A stretch of DNA of 64,000 bases from Mycobacterium simulans. Lineage in GTDB: Bacteria > Actinomycetota > Actinomycetes > Mycobacteriales > Mycobacteriaceae. The translations under genes were made by a program, and so were the position numbers. Location: contig NZ_OCVX01000003.1 in assembly GCF_900232995.1 (NCBI RefSeq), positions 2,001,509-2,065,508 on the forward strand, in the 5' to 3' direction. Below, in pieces: positions 25,731 to 36,931 of this stretch. A model generated the notes under the pieces. That model ran no database searches. It saw only the letters and a list, made by a program, of their open reading frames with translations, and had not been told where the DNA came from. Each line of letters opens with the position of its first letter. Position 1 is the stretch's first letter.

Positions 25731-26668
25731 AATGCCACCTCTTCAGATCTTAAGACGGATAGTCGATCCAGAACTGGATGCAGAACAAAATTCGGAACAT
25801 CGGTGTCACTGATACGCGAATATATTACAGGTAACAATCCGTCGGCAAGGCCTCGCTTTTGACTCACTAAAAAGTCTGCGTAGCCTGATTTGTTGCCTCA
25901 CGGATTACCGTCAGCCCTAAGTCAGGTTGCGTACTTGTCCACTGCGCCAATGACTTTCACCGTCAACGTCGAAGATTAGCCGACCTCTGGCTTTCTCGAT
26001 AGTGGCCGCATTGTGCATTTTGCATTGCTCATTGTGCAATGTGCATTGGGTGCGCATTGTGCAATGTGCATTGCGCGCGTATTGCGCGTTGTGCATTGTG
26101 CATCGTCCGGCTGGCGTGTTTGTTGATTTTCTTCGCGCCGGGCGCGGTTTCGACGCGATTTGTGCGAATTTCTATGCATTCGCGCGCCTCGGTGTGCTAT
26201 ATGGCCATTTGCGATCGGTTGGCGGCCCGACCGCCGGCTAGCACTTCGGCGTCCGGCTCACCTTCCTCCCCCGACTGAACCCGGACCCCAACGCAACGAC
26301 ACGGCGTGTGCGCACGCACAGCGTTGAGTCCATCTTGCAAAGGTGATGTTCGCGGCTTCGGCGAACCACAGCGCGACTCGCGGGATTCCGTTGCCGCGCC
26401 TGCCCATCGGTGCAGGCGACATCGCCGGCGCCCGCACCGAGTTCCACATTCCGGCACTTGCTGCGACGGGAGGGCCGGCAGGACAACACATGCCCCCATT
26501 TCCGTTAATGTTGTTGTGTTTCACCGCAATACGTTTGCAGGAAAGGCGTTGCGGCAGTGATATTCCGGATCGTCTTTTGCTGAGACTTACATGCCCTCCT
26601 GCTCCATCACGTTTCCTTGTATCGTCAAGTCTGTCGTTTGGCGCTGTTGCTACAGGAAGGCGTGGATC
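25731..26668. other. Non-coding stretch with palindrome array
   Basis: About 940 bases without a gene I can support. The part next to the P450 gene is AT-richer and contains TTACAGGTAA at 25825-25834, a possible dyad operator. The repeat array at 26009-26105 is listed separately. Open frames between 26200 and 26650 exist on both strands, but none has a ribosome-binding site, a recognisable domain or a convincing residue composition. Confidence 0.6.
26009..26105. repeat. Array of CATTG/CAATG palindromic repeats
   Basis: A 97-base stretch made almost wholly of degenerate TGCATTG and TGCAATG words. The 19-mer CATTGTGCAATGTGCATTG occurs exactly twice, at 26030-26048 and 26055-26073 (25-base period), each holding the dyad CATTG-TG-CAATG. 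Further half sites flank them. It could be a multi-site operator, a slipped-strand expansion or a nucleoid-protein site. Confidence 0.8.
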
Positions 26669-26917
26669 ATGAACGCACGGAGGTTCGTCGGCTTGGCGAT
26701 CATGACGGCGGTCGCTCCGATCGCGGTCCTCATCGGAAGCAGCGCGGCGCATGCCGATACCGATATCGGTAAACCATGCTCGCCGGAAGGCGCGAAACTA
26801 TGGGGGAACCCCGGCCCAATATATTGCGAGCGCCAGGCGGATGGGCAACTGCAATGGGTGTCCATTCCCGCTTGGGCATTGTGTGTGGCGTTCTGCGACC
26901 GGCCTGGCGGACCCTAG
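26669..26917 (+). CDS. Small secreted protein
   Basis: 82 residues with a clear signal peptide (RFVGLAIMTAVAPIAVLIG, likely cleavage after AHA at about 29) and a mature part of about 53 residues with four cysteines (in KPCSPEG, IYCERQ, and ALCVAFC), probably two disulfides. AGGAAGG at 26654-26660, 8 bases before ATG, supports the start. It is not similar to the Mtp pilin encoded at the matching place in H37Rv. Function unknown. The gene ends 4 bases past the end of the pseudogene on the other strand. Confidence 0.75.
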   Translation: MNARRFVGLAIMTAVAPIAVLIGSSAAHADTDIGKPCSPEGAKLWGNPGPIYCERQADGQLQWVSIPAWALCVAFCDRPGGP

Positions 26918-27647
26918 GCCGGATGAACGGCACGCCAGTGTTCGGCGATCTCGACGCGCCTGGCCAGCCGCACCCGATCATGCGACTGCACGTAGTCGAG
27001 GAAGCGCTGCGGCGACGCGACCCGCGCCGGGCGGCCGGCCAGCCGACAGTGCAGACCAACGGACAGCATCTTGGGGCTGCCGTCGGAGCCCTCGGCGTAG
27101 AGCACGTCGAACGCGTCGCGAAGGTGCGCCAAAAGTCATCGCCGTTGGAAAATCCTGCCGGAGAAGCGAATCGCATGTCATTGGTATCGAGCGCGTACGG
27201 CACGACGAGGTGGTCGGCGTCGTGCACACGCACCCAATAGGGCGCAAGTCGTCGGCGTAGGAGTCGGAGTCATAGAGGAAGCCGCCGTGCTCGACAACCA
27301 GCTCGCGGGTGTGCGGCGAGTCGCGGCCGGTGTACCAACCACGCGGCGCTGCGCCGGTGAGCTCTCGGTGGATCCGCACCGCGAGCTCTAGGTGCGCACG
27401 CTCGGTATCCCGATCGATCCGCTGGTAGGAAATCCACCGCAAACCATGGCAGGCGATTTCATGGCCGAGCTCGCGAAAAGCGGCGACCGCCTCGGGATTC
27501 CGTTGCAGCGCCGTGGCGACCGCGAAAATCGTCAACGGAATGCCGCGCCCAACCGGTCGACGAGCACACGCCGAACAGCAGCGCCATGCGCTGGCGGTCG
27601 GTTAGCTCGTTAAAACCGTTCAGTCCGAGGGGTCTCTGCGTCGGCAT
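26914..27647 (-). pseudogene. Relic of ureide catabolism: OHCU decarboxylase start fused to PuuE-type allantoinase
   Basis: From ATG 27647 the first about 34 residues (MPTQRPLGLNGFNELTDRQR, then MALLFGVCSSTGWA) look like the N-terminus of OHCU decarboxylase. At about 27540 the sequence switches to a polysaccharide-deacetylase-type allantoinase (PuuE) from TIFAVATALQRNPEAVAAFR onward, in another frame and lacking its first about 120 residues. The PuuE part is broken twice more: near 27243 (SDSYADD continues as YWVRVHDADHLVVPY) and near 27125 (DDFWR continues as HLRDAFDVLYAEG). The end SVGLHCRLAGRPAR, DYVQSHDRV, HWRAVHPA is intact. A deletion plus frameshifts best explains this. It lies 6 bases downstream of add. 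Confidence 0.8.
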
Positions 27648-27652
27648 CTGCG

Positions 27653-28741
27653 CTACCCGATCAGCACCGCGTACCGCGGCTTGATCACCTCGTCGATGAT
27701 CGCCAGCCGCTCATCGAATGGAATGAACGCCGACTTCATCGCGTTGATGGTGAACCGCTCGAGATCACTCCAGCCGTATCCGAAAGCTTCTACCAGACGA
27801 TGCATTTCGAGGCTCATCGTCGTGTCACTGATCAGCCTGTTGTCGGTGTTGACGGTCACCCGAAATCGCGTCCGGGCCAGCAGATCGAACGGGTGGTCGG
27901 CGATGCTCGCGACGGCTCCCGTCTGCACGTTCGAGCTGGGGCACAACTCCAGCGGAATTCGCTTGTCCCGCAGGATGGATGCCAGCCTGCCCAACGTGAC
28001 ACCACCGTCGGCAGCTACGTCAATATCGTCGGTAATCCGCACCCCATGGCCCAGCCGGTCGGCACCGCAAAACGCGATCGCCTCATGGATGGACGGCAAC
28101 CCAAACGCCTCGCCAGCATGAATTGTGAAGCGCGCGTTGTTATCCCGCATGTACTCAAAAGCGTCCAGGTGCCGAGTCGGCGGATGTCCGGCTTCGGCGC
28201 CGGCGATGTCGAATCCGACTACCCCCTTGTCTCGGAATCGGATCGCCAGCGCGGCGATCTCGCGAGACACCGCGGCGTGCCGCATCGCGGTGACCAAACA
28301 GCGCACCTTGATCGGACTGCCTTCGGCGGCACAAGCCTTCTCGCCGGCGGCGAACCCGGTCAACACGGTATCGACGACTTCGTCGAACGACAGCCCGCGG
28401 TCGATATGCAACTCGGGGGCGAAGCGCACCTCGGCATACACCACCGAATCGGCGGCTAGGTCTTGCACGCACTCATAGGCGACGCGGTATAACGCCTCCG
28501 GAGTCTGCATTACCGCCACGGTGTGCGAGAAAGGTTCGAGATAGCGCTCCAGCGAGCCACTGTGCGACCGGGTTCGGAACCAGTTCGCCAGCGCCTCGAC
28601 GTCGGTCGCCGGCAGCCCGTCGTAGCCGACTTGGCCGGCTATGTCGAGCACGGTCGCCGGGCGCAGCCCGCCGTCGAGGTGATCGTGCAGCAGCGCCTTG
28701 GGCGCTTGCTTGATCGTCTGCAAGTTCAGCGGGTTGGTCAT
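27653..28741 (-). CDS. add: Adenosine deaminase
   Basis: Deaminates adenosine and deoxyadenosine to inosine forms in purine salvage. The 362-residue TIM-barrel enzyme has the zinc ligands in LLHDHLDGG (His19, His21), the catalytic Glu in [17 protein letters not shown], and an NTDN sequence where the family usually has NTDDP. ATG 28741 overlaps the deoA stop by one base (TGATG), so add is translationally coupled to deoA. It is the last intact gene of the cdd-deoA-add operon. Confidence 0.95.
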   Translation of the reverse strand: MTNPLNLQTIKQAPKALLHDHLDGGLRPATVLDIAGQVGYDGLPATDVEALANWFRTRSHSGSLERYLEPFSHTVAVMQTPEALYRVAYECVQDLAADSVVYAEVRFAPELHIDRGLSFDEVVDTVLTGFAAGEKACAAEGSPIKVRCLVTAMRHAAVSREIAALAIRFRDKGVVGFDIAGAEAGHPPTRHLDAFEYMRDNNARFTIHAGEAFGLPSIHEAIAFCGADRLGHGVRITDDIDVAADGGVTLGRLASILRDKRIPLELCPSSNVQTGAVASIADHPFDLLARTRFRVTVNTDNRLISDTTMSLEMHRLVEAFGYGWSDLERFTINAMKSAFIPFDERLAIIDEVIKPRYAVLIG

Positions 28742-30039
28742 CAAGCAATCCGATCGATGATCAGTGGCCGGGCCTGCGGTGGTGTGTCCTCGACACTCCA
28801 GGCGCCCTCCAGCTCGGCCATCGCCGCGCCGAAGCGTTCCGGGGTATCGGTGTACAGCGTGAATAACGGCTCACCGGCCGCGACCGGCTCCCCGGGACGT
28901 CGGTGGATCCTGACACCGGCGCCGGCTTGGATCTGTTCACCCGGGCGCGATCTGCCCGCGCCCAGCCGCCAGGCTGTCAACCCCACTGCCATCGCGTCGA
29001 TGGTGCCCATTGTGCCGCTCCGGTAGGAGATGACCCTCTCCGAATGCGCGGCGACCGGTAGCGGTACCGACAAATCACCTCCCTGGGCGGCGACCAGCTG
29101 GCGGAATCGGTCCATCGCGGTGCCGTCCCGCAGTGTCTGGGCGGGATCGAGACCGTCGATCCCGGCCAGCGCGAGCATCTCCTCGGCTAACCGCAACGTC
29201 AGCTCGACCAGGTCGGGCGGCCCACCACCGGCGAGCACCTCCATGGACTCGGCAACCTCGAGTGCATTGCCGACGGTCGCGCCCAGCGGGCAGTTCATGT
29301 CCGTCAGCAGCGCATGGGTGGGCACCCCATGGGCCGCGCCCAGCTCGACCATGGTGTGCGCCAGTTCGCGGCACTGTGTCTCCGACTCCATCAGCGCCCC
29401 GGCGCCGACCTTCACGTCGAGCACCAACCCGCCGACCCCTTCGGCCAGCTTCTTGCTCATCACTGAACTGGCGATCAACGGCAAGGATTCGACCGTCGCG
29501 GTGATATCGCGCAGTGCATACAGCTTCTTGTCGGCCGTTGCCAGCTGTCCGGCGGCGAAGATCGCCGCACCGATGTCACACAATTGTTCGCGGACCCGCT
29601 GATTGGGCAAGTCCGTGGTGAAGCCCGCGATGGATTCCAGCTTGTCCAAGGTGCCGCCGGTATGGCCCAGTCCACGACCGGATGCCTTTGGCACGGCCCC
29701 GCCACAGGCGGCGACGATCGGCACCAAGGCCAGCGTGGTTTTGTCCCCGACCCCGCCGGTGGAGTGCTTGTCCACCGTCGCCAATGGCTTACCGCCCGAG
29801 CGCAGATCGGTGAAGTCCAGCAGCTCACCGGAAGTGAGCATCGCCTCGGTCCACCTGGCGATCTCGCCGCGGTCCATGCCGCGCCACACAATCGCCATCA
29901 ACAGGGCCGCCATCTGTGCATCGGCAACCTTGCCGTCGGTGTAGGACCCGATGATCCAGTCGATGGCGGCGTCGGAGAGCCGGCCCCCGTCGCGTTTGGT
30001 CCGAATCACTGTCGGCGCGTCGAATGCGAAGTCGCTCAA
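28741..30039 (-). CDS. deoA: Thymidine phosphorylase
   Basis: Phosphorolysis of thymidine and deoxyuridine to base and deoxyribose 1-phosphate. The 432-residue protein carries the family signature [18 protein letters not shown], the [13 protein letters not shown] phosphate loop and the three-domain layout of nucleoside phosphorylase family II. The start is TTG, overlapping the cdd TGA stop as TTGA, with AAGGAA just upstream. Confidence 0.95.
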   Translation of the reverse strand: MSDFAFDAPTVIRTKRDGGRLSDAAIDWIIGSYTDGKVADAQMAALLMAIVWRGMDRGEIARWTEAMLTSGELLDFTDLRSGGKPLATVDKHSTGGVGDKTTLALVPIVAACGGAVPKASGRGLGHTGGTLDKLESIAGFTTDLPNQRVREQLCDIGAAIFAAGQLATADKKLYALRDITATVESLPLIASSVMSKKLAEGVGGLVLDVKVGAGALMESETQCRELAHTMVELGAAHGVPTHALLTDMNCPLGATVGNALEVAESMEVLAGGGPPDLVELTLRLAEEMLALAGIDGLDPAQTLRDGTAMDRFRQLVAAQGGDLSVPLPVAAHSERVISYRSGTMGTIDAMAVGLTAWRLGAGRSRPGEQIQAGAGVRIHRRPGEPVAAGEPLFTLYTDTPERFGAAMAELEGAWSVEDTPPQARPLIIDRIA

Positions 30040-30437
30040 GAAAGTTCCTTAGCCAGATCGCCGGGCCCGAAGGCATCCGGAAGCAGATCGCCGAGCGGGC
30101 GGGGCGCGGCCGGATGGTCAATCAGCAGCTCGGTGCCGCCGTGCTCGAGCAATACCTGACGACATCGCCCGCAGGGCATGAGCAGCGAGCCGCTCCCGGT
30201 GACACACGCGAGCGCCACCAGCCGGCCGCCACCGGTCGAATGCAGGGCGCACACCACACTGCACTCCGCGCATAGACCCAGGCCATATGAGACATTCTCC
30301 ACATTGCATCCGCTGACAATGCGGCCATCGTCGACCAATGCCGCCGCACCCACCGGGAACCGCGAATACGGCGCATATGCTCCAGCCGCGGCCTGGATTG
30401 CCGTGTCCCGCAGCATCTTCCAATCAATGTCAGGCAT
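30036..30437 (-). CDS. cdd: Cytidine deaminase
   Basis: 133-residue tetrameric-type cytidine deaminase that converts (deoxy)cytidine to (deoxy)uridine. The zinc site is C56-A-E58-C with C89-G-R-C92 (PCGRC), Glu58 being the proton shuttle. The NVENVSYGLGLCAE segment binds the ribose. ATG at 30437 gives the standard length; a short upstream extension is not homologous. First gene of the cdd-deoA-add operon and divergent from sdhC. Confidence 0.95.
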   Translation of the reverse strand: MPDIDWKMLRDTAIQAAAGAYAPYSRFPVGAAALVDDGRIVSGCNVENVSYGLGLCAECSVVCALHSTGGGRLVALACVTGSGSLLMPCGRCRQVLLEHGGTELLIDHPAAPRPLGDLLPDAFGPGDLAKELS

Positions 30438-30618
30438 TCCGCAACCCCTGCTCAACGGCGACGCGGCTCAAGAAAGCCCACCCTAACTCCGCTATTGTCG
30501 TTATAAGACACACGCCTTTCGATCCGACTGTTCGGTACCACCCGCAACCTGGTCAAGTTAAGCTCGATTGCCCGGCCAAAGCTGTTTATTTTGGCGTTTT
30601 GACGGTGGTTTTGAAGGG
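30438..30618. promoter_or_regulatory. Divergent control region of cdd and sdhC
   Basis: 181 bases between divergent operons. A TTATAA-containing stretch near 30498-30503 could serve as a -10 on either strand, and TAAGCT near 30555-30560 is a TANNNT candidate for sdhC. Neither is backed by a clear -35 element. The sdhC side is rich in TTTT-containing sequence just before the start. Confidence 0.35.
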
Positions 30619-31062
30619 GTGAGGACAACGACGACAACCGCGGATCCGGCAACTGCTGCCGGATCACCCGGATCACAACGCAAGCGGCGACCACCTCGTA
30701 CCCTCTATCGGGGCGATCCCGGTATGTGGTCATGGGTGCTACACCGCATCAGCGGCGCGACAATTTTCTTCTTCCTGTTTGTCCATGTCCTGGACGCCGC
30801 GATGCTGCGGGTGAGCCCGCAGACCTACAACGCGGTGTTGGCGACCTACAAGACACCGATCGTCGGGCTAATGGAATACGGCCTGGTGGCTGCGGTGCTT
30901 TTCCACGGGCTGAACGGGATTCGGGTCATTCTGATCGACTTCTGGTCGGAGGGCCCGCGCTACCAGCGGCTGATGCTGTGGATTATCGGCGTCGTGTTCC
31001 TGATCCTGTTGGTTATGGCAGGGGTCGTAATTGGTGTCCACATGTGGGAGCACTTCCGATGA
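30619..31062 (+). CDS. sdhC: Succinate dehydrogenase cytochrome b556 subunit
   Basis: Membrane anchor subunit of complex II that binds heme b and quinone. 147 residues with three hydrophobic segments (near ISGATIFFFLFVHVLD, MEYGLVAAVLFHGLNGIRV and LMLWIIGVVFLILLVMAGVV). HRISG and the His in FHGLNG are typical quinone and heme-site features. GTG at 30619 gives the mycobacterial N-terminus (VRTTTTTADPA); a TTG 17 codons upstream is less likely. The stop overlaps sdhD as ATGA. Confidence 0.93.
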   Translation: MRTTTTTADPATAAGSPGSQRKRRPPRTLYRGDPGMWSWVLHRISGATIFFFLFVHVLDAAMLRVSPQTYNAVLATYKTPIVGLMEYGLVAAVLFHGLNGIRVILIDFWSEGPRYQRLMLWIIGVVFLILLVMAGVVIGVHMWEHFR

Positions 31063-31526
31063 GCAGTCCCGACCTACAGCTGACACGCGGCCAAATCGCC
31101 CCGGTCAAACAGCGCAGTTACGATCGCCCCGCCAGCCTGGACAACCCGCGGTCGCCGCGGCGCCGCGCCGGCATCCCCAACTTCGAGAAATTCGCCTGGC
31201 TGTTCATGCGGTTCTCCGGAATCGTGCTGATATTCCTGGCAATCGGCCACCTGTTCATCATGCTGATGTGGGACACCGGCGTATACCGCCTCGACTTCAA
31301 CTTCGTGGCGCAACGCTGGGCATCGCCGTTCTGGCAGACCTGGGACCTGCTGCTGTTGTGGCTGGCGCAACTGCACGGCGGCAATGGCATCCGTACCATC
31401 ATCGACGACTACAGCCGCAAGAACATCACCCGATTCTGGCTGAACGCGCTGCTGGCGGTGTCGATGACGTTCACGCTGATGCTGGGCACCTACATCTTGG
31501 TCACGTTCAACCCGAACATCTCTTGA
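31059..31526 (+). CDS. sdhD: Succinate dehydrogenase membrane anchor subunit
   Basis: 155 residues, three transmembrane segments (FMRFSGIVLIFLAIGHLFIM, WDLLLLWLAQLHG, LNALLAVSMTFTLMLGTYIL). The His in IGHLF and in QLHGGNG are candidate heme b ligands. ATG overlaps the sdhC stop. It anchors SdhAB to the membrane with SdhC. Confidence 0.93.
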   Translation: MSSPDLQLTRGQIAPVKQRSYDRPASLDNPRSPRRRAGIPNFEKFAWLFMRFSGIVLIFLAIGHLFIMLMWDTGVYRLDFNFVAQRWASPFWQTWDLLLLWLAQLHGGNGIRTIIDDYSRKNITRFWLNALLAVSMTFTLMLGTYILVTFNPNIS

Positions 31527-31536
31527 GAGGGGACCG

Positions 31537-33290
<1,754 letters not shown>

Positions 33291-33291
<1 letters not shown>

Positions 33292-34073
33292 TGACCGACG
33301 TCGAAACTTTGGACCCGCCCCTGCCGCCGGTACCGGAGGGCGCCGTGATGGTTACCGTCAAGATCGCGCGGTTCAACCCCGACAACCCCGACGCGTTCGC
33401 GGCAACCGGTGGCTGGCAGAGCTTTCGGGTGCCCTGCCTGCCCAGCGACCGGTTGCTCAACCTGCTGATCTACATCAAGGGCTACCTGGACGGGACGCTG
33501 ACCTTCCGACGCTCCTGCGCCCACGGAGTCTGTGGTTCCGACGCCATGCGGATCAACGGGGTGAACCGGCTGGCGTGCAAGGTGCTGATGCGCGACCTGC
33601 TACCGAAAAAGCCGGGCAAGAACCTGACCATTACCGTCGAGCCGATCCGCGGGCTGCCAGTGGAAAAAGACCTGGTGGTCGACATGGAGCCGTTCTTCGA
33701 CGCCTACCGCGCGGTGAAGCCCTACCTGATCACCAGCGGTAACCCGCCCACCCGGGAACGGATCCAGAGCCCGACCGATCGCGCCCGCTACGACGACACC
33801 ACCAAGTGCATCCTGTGCGCGTGCTGTACCACCAGTTGCCCGGTGTTTTGGTACGAGGGCAGCTACTTCGGCCCGGCCGCGATCGTCAACGCGCACCGCT
33901 TCATCTTCGACAGCCGCGACGAGGCGGCCGCCGAACGCCTCGACATCCTCAACGAGGTCGACGGCGTATGGCGCTGCCGGACCACGTTCAACTGCACCGA
34001 AAGCTGTCCGCGGGGCATTGAGGTGACGAAGGCGATCCAAGAGGTCAAACGCGCAATCATGTTCTCGCGCTGA
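33291..34073 (+). CDS. sdhB: Succinate dehydrogenase iron-sulfur subunit
   Basis: 260 residues. The [2Fe-2S] ligands lie in CAHGVCGSDAM with a further Cys in NRLACKV, the [4Fe-4S] ligands in CILCACCTTSCP, and the [3Fe-4S] ligands in CRTTFNCTESCPRGI. It passes electrons from SdhA to quinone. Last gene of sdhCDAB and followed by a strong terminator hairpin. Confidence 0.96.
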
Positions 34074-34080
34074 GTTTTCC

Positions 34081-34142
34081 GCCGAGCAGACGCAAAATCG
34101 CCCTGGAACGTTCGGTCCAGGGCGATTTTGTGTCTGCTCGGC
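34081..34142. terminator. Bidirectional terminator hairpin (27-bp stem)
   Basis: Left arm 34081-34107 and right arm 34116-34142 pair over 27 bases with one mismatch around an 8-base loop. The stem holds an A-run (CGCAAAATCG) on one side and GATTTTG on the other, so it can work in both directions between sdhB and the convergent alcohol dehydrogenase gene. The outer stem GAGCAGACGCAAAA also occurs in the hairpin at 55572-55623. Confidence 0.88.
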
Positions 34143-34148
34143 GTCCTT

Positions 34149-35240
34149 TCACGGGGTGTCGCTGAAGCAGACCACGCTACGCGCTCCCCGCCCTGCGGCC
34201 ATATCGGTGAACGCCGCCTCGACGTCGTCGATCCCGATCCGCCGCGTCACGAGCGCCTCGATGTCGAGCCGACCGCGCACGGCGAGTTCCGCGAGCACCG
34301 GGATGTCGCGTGCGGGGTCGCTCGCGCCATAGACGCTGCCCCGAATCTGCTTGCCGTGGGCCATCAACGACAACGCCGGGAGGGTCACCGTCTCGGAGAT
34401 ACCGGCAGCACCAACCAACGTGACGGTGCCGCCCCGGCGGGTGGCGTCGTACGTCGCCCGGATCGTGTCGGGCTTGCCGACGACCTCGATCCCGTGATCG
34501 ACCCCGACGCCGCCGGTGAGGTCGCGGACAGCAGTGGCGAGGTCGACGTCGCCGACGTCGATCGTGTCGGTCGCGCCGTTGGCCGCGGCGGCCGGAAGCT
34601 GCCCGGCCACCCGGTCGGCGGCGATGATCCGCGCCGCGCCGGCCAGCCGGGCGCCTTGGATCGCCGCCAGACCCACACCGCCACAGCCGACCACCAGCAC
34701 GCTCTCGCCCGGACGGACGCCGGCGGTACGCACGACCGCGCCGACCCCGGTGGTGACCCCGCACGCCAGCAGCGCCGCGTGGTCGAGCGGCAGCGACGGA
34801 TTCACCGGGACTACCGCCGCGGCCGGCAGTAGTGTCTGCTCCGCCAGTGTGCCGGCGCCCATCTCCGGCCACACTGGGCCGGTAGCGCTCTGGGCATAGG
34901 GCTCACCGAAGGCGTGCTTGAGGCCGTGCGGGCACAGTTCGACTTCGCCGCGCAGGCAGTGCGGGCAGCGCCGGCACGGCACGTTCCACGTCAGCACGAC
35001 GTGGTCACCCGGGGCGACGGTGGTGACGGCGTCGCCCACCTCGGTGACGATCCCGGCGCCCTCGTGGCCGAGCGCACACGGCAGCAAGGTCGGTATCAGA
35101 CCGTCGCGTATCGACAGGTCGGTGTGGCACACGCCGCTGGCCCCCAGCCGCACCCGGACCTCGTGGCGGGCGAGCGGCCGCAGCGTCAGTTCCTCGGCCG
35201 CAGGGGGCTTCCCGGCCTCGCGCAGCACGACGGCCTTCAT
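34149..35240 (-). CDS. Zinc-dependent alcohol dehydrogenase
   Basis: 363-residue class III-like medium-chain dehydrogenase that interconverts alcohols and aldehydes with NAD. Catalytic zinc ligands are Cys38 and the His in LGHEGAG; the structural zinc uses Cys89, Cys92, Cys95 and Cys103 (CRRCPHCLRGEVELC). The nucleotide fold is VVGCGGVGLAAIQGA. It is divergent from an aldehyde dehydrogenase 48 bases away, which fits stepwise oxidation of an alcohol to an acid. Confidence 0.92.
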   Translation of the reverse strand: MKAVVLREAGKPPAAEELTLRPLARHEVRVRLGASGVCHTDLSIRDGLIPTLLPCALGHEGAGIVTEVGDAVTTVAPGDHVVLTWNVPCRRCPHCLRGEVELCPHGLKHAFGEPYAQSATGPVWPEMGAGTLAEQTLLPAAAVVPVNPSLPLDHAALLACGVTTGVGAVVRTAGVRPGESVLVVGCGGVGLAAIQGARLAGAARIIAADRVAGQLPAAAANGATDTIDVGDVDLATAVRDLTGGVGVDHGIEVVGKPDTIRATYDATRRGGTVTLVGAAGISETVTLPALSLMAHGKQIRGSVYGASDPARDIPVLAELAVRGRLDIEALVTRRIGIDDVEAAFTDMAAGRGARSVVCFSDTP

Positions 35241-35288
35241 ATCGACCTACCATGGCCGCAGGACCGCAGTAGGTCAAGGAGCTGGACG
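35241..35288. promoter_or_regulatory. Shared divergent control region, ADH/ALDH
   Basis: Only 48 bases separate the two start codons. AAGGAGC for the aldehyde dehydrogenase and GGTAGGTC for the alcohol dehydrogenase leave little room for promoters, so promoter elements must overlap one another. I see no clear -10 or -35 consensus. Confidence 0.35.
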
Positions 35289-36746
35289 ATGACGGATGCG
35301 TTGCTCACGATCGGCGGCGAACCGCAGCCCGGCGCCGCGGGGAGCTACCCCGTCCACAATCCGGCTCGACCGGCCGAGATCGTCGGCCACGCGCCGGCCG
35401 CCGACCGAGGCCAGCTCGACGCCGCGGCGCGGGCGGCGCGGCACGCATTGCCAGGGTGGCGCGCGCTCCCCGTCGCCGAGCGAGTCGCCGCCGTCGCGAC
35501 CGCGGCTACCGCGGCCGCCCAGGAACTCGCGGGCGGCGACGGCGCGCGGCTGTACACCCGCGAGCACGGAAAGGTGCTCGCCGAGGCAGAATTCGAGATC
35601 AACACCGGCCCGGCCTTGGCGGCACTGATCGGGTCGATGGCGGAGGCGGCGCTAGCGCCGGAACGGATCGACCCCCAGTCGCCCTACCCCCGGCTGCACC
35701 GCGAGCCGTTCGGGGTGGCCGCGGTCGTGCTCCCGTTCAACTGGCCACTGTCGCTAACGGCGACGAAGCTGACCTCGGCTCTGGTCGCCGGCAACACCAC
35801 GATCGTCAAGGTGCCGCCGACCTGTCCGCTGGCCGCATTGCAGCTTGGCGCGGCGTTCGCCGCCGCACTGCCGCCGGGGGTGGTCAACATGCTCGCCAGC
35901 CCGGGCAGCGAACTCGGTCAAGCATTGGTCGCCCATCCGGGCATCGACGTCATCTCGCTGACCGGCGGCGTCGCCACCGGGCGTGCGGTCATGGCCGCGG
36001 CCGCCCCCCGGCTCACCCCGGTGTTGCTTGAGCTGGGCGGCAACGACGCCGCGATCATCGGGCCCGACATCACCGTCAGCGACGAGCTGGTCGAGCGGCT
36101 GGCGACGGCGACGTATACGACGGGCGGCCAGGTCTGCATGGCGATCAAGCGGCTCTATGCCCCCAGGGATCGGGTCGGCGAGCTGGCCGAGGCGCTGCTC
36201 GCCCGCTGCGAGCGCGAGGTGGTCGGCGACGGCCTCGCCGAGGAGACCACCCTCGGCCCGTTGCACACCGCCGCGGGGCGCGACCGGGTAGCCGCATTGG
36301 TCGCCGACGCCGCAGCGCGCGGGGCGTCGGTGCGCACGGCCGGGCGGGTCCGCGAGGCGGACGCCGACGGCGGCGGGTACTTCGCGCTGCCGACCGTCGT
36401 CACGGATCTGGCGCCCGACTCGCCGCTGGCCACCGAGGAGCAGTTCGGCCCGGTGCTGCCGATTTTCGGCTACGACACCGTCGACGACGCCGTCAAGGCC
36501 GCCAACGCGACCGAGTTCGGCCTGACCGCCTCGATCTGGACCGGTGACGACGCGCTCGCCGACCGCGTCGCCACCCAGCTCGTCGCCGGCACGGTTAGCG
36601 TCAACTGCCATGGCATGGCGGCACAGGACCCACGGGTGCCATTCGGCGGCGTCGGCCAATCCGGTATTGGCCGCGAACTCGGCCTCGAGGGCGTCCGGGC
36701 GTTCACTCAACCTCGCGGCTTCGTTCGACAGAGCGCGCCCTGCTAG
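35289..36746 (+). CDS. Aldehyde dehydrogenase
   Basis: 485-residue NAD(P)-dependent aldehyde dehydrogenase. Cys283 in TTGGQVCMA is the catalytic nucleophile and Glu249 in LLELGGNDA the general base. The coenzyme loop is LTGG. It is similar in layout to the vanillin/benzaldehyde dehydrogenase branch (FGVAAVVLPFNWPL). ATG 35289 has AAGGAG 7 bases upstream; the frame is open further upstream through the divergent gene but is not homologous there. Part of the catabolic island at 34.1-42.4 kb. Confidence 0.92.
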   Translation: MTDALLTIGGEPQPGAAGSYPVHNPARPAEIVGHAPAADRGQLDAAARAARHALPGWRALPVAERVAAVATAATAAAQELAGGDGARLYTREHGKVLAEAEFEINTGPALAALIGSMAEAALAPERIDPQSPYPRLHREPFGVAAVVLPFNWPLSLTATKLTSALVAGNTTIVKVPPTCPLAALQLGAAFAAALPPGVVNMLASPGSELGQALVAHPGIDVISLTGGVATGRAVMAAAAPRLTPVLLELGGNDAAIIGPDITVSDELVERLATATYTTGGQVCMAIKRLYAPRDRVGELAEALLARCEREVVGDGLAEETTLGPLHTAAGRDRVAALVADAAARGASVRTAGRVREADADGGGYFALPTVVTDLAPDSPLATEEQFGPVLPIFGYDTVDDAVKAANATEFGLTASIWTGDDALADRVATQLVAGTVSVNCHGMAAQDPRVPFGGVGQSGIGRELGLEGVRAFTQPRGFVRQSAPC

Positions 36747-36895
36747 CTCACTTTCTGGTGTGGGCTAGGGGCTTCGGGTGTGCTCTCAGGGCGAAATTTC
36801 GGTCAAATCCACGCCCTGGACGCACAACGAAAGCCGAGACCGCACACTCGAAGAACCGATCTTTGCATAGATAGCATTAATAGCCCTAAAAGGGA

Positions 36896-36923
36896 TTGAC
36901 ACCCGCCGAAATCGGACGATAGT
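36896..36923 (+). promoter_or_regulatory. Sigma-A-type promoter of the amidohydrolase operon
   Basis: TTGACA at 36896-36901 is a perfect -35 box. GATAGT at 36918-36923 follows after 16 bases. The amidohydrolase ATG is 8 bases further on, so the leader is very short or absent. It is the best-looking housekeeping promoter in the window. Confidence 0.6.
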
Positions 36924-36931
36924 CGACAGGT

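Noticed and set aside
26258..26752. Open frames on both strands in the 26.2-26.75 kb gap
   Set aside because: No ribosome-binding site, no domain and no plausible composition; the minus-strand frame overlaps the better supported secreted-protein gene.
26669..26917. Possible Mtp pilin, because H37Rv has mtp next to add
   Set aside because: The sequence has a signal peptide but none of the Mtp features (Tyr/Pro-rich WCPGQPFDPAW-type region), so only a small secreted protein is claimed.
36747..36895. A gene in the gap after the aldehyde dehydrogenase
   Set aside because: No frame with start signal or conserved residues; only the promoter at 36896-36923 is supported.
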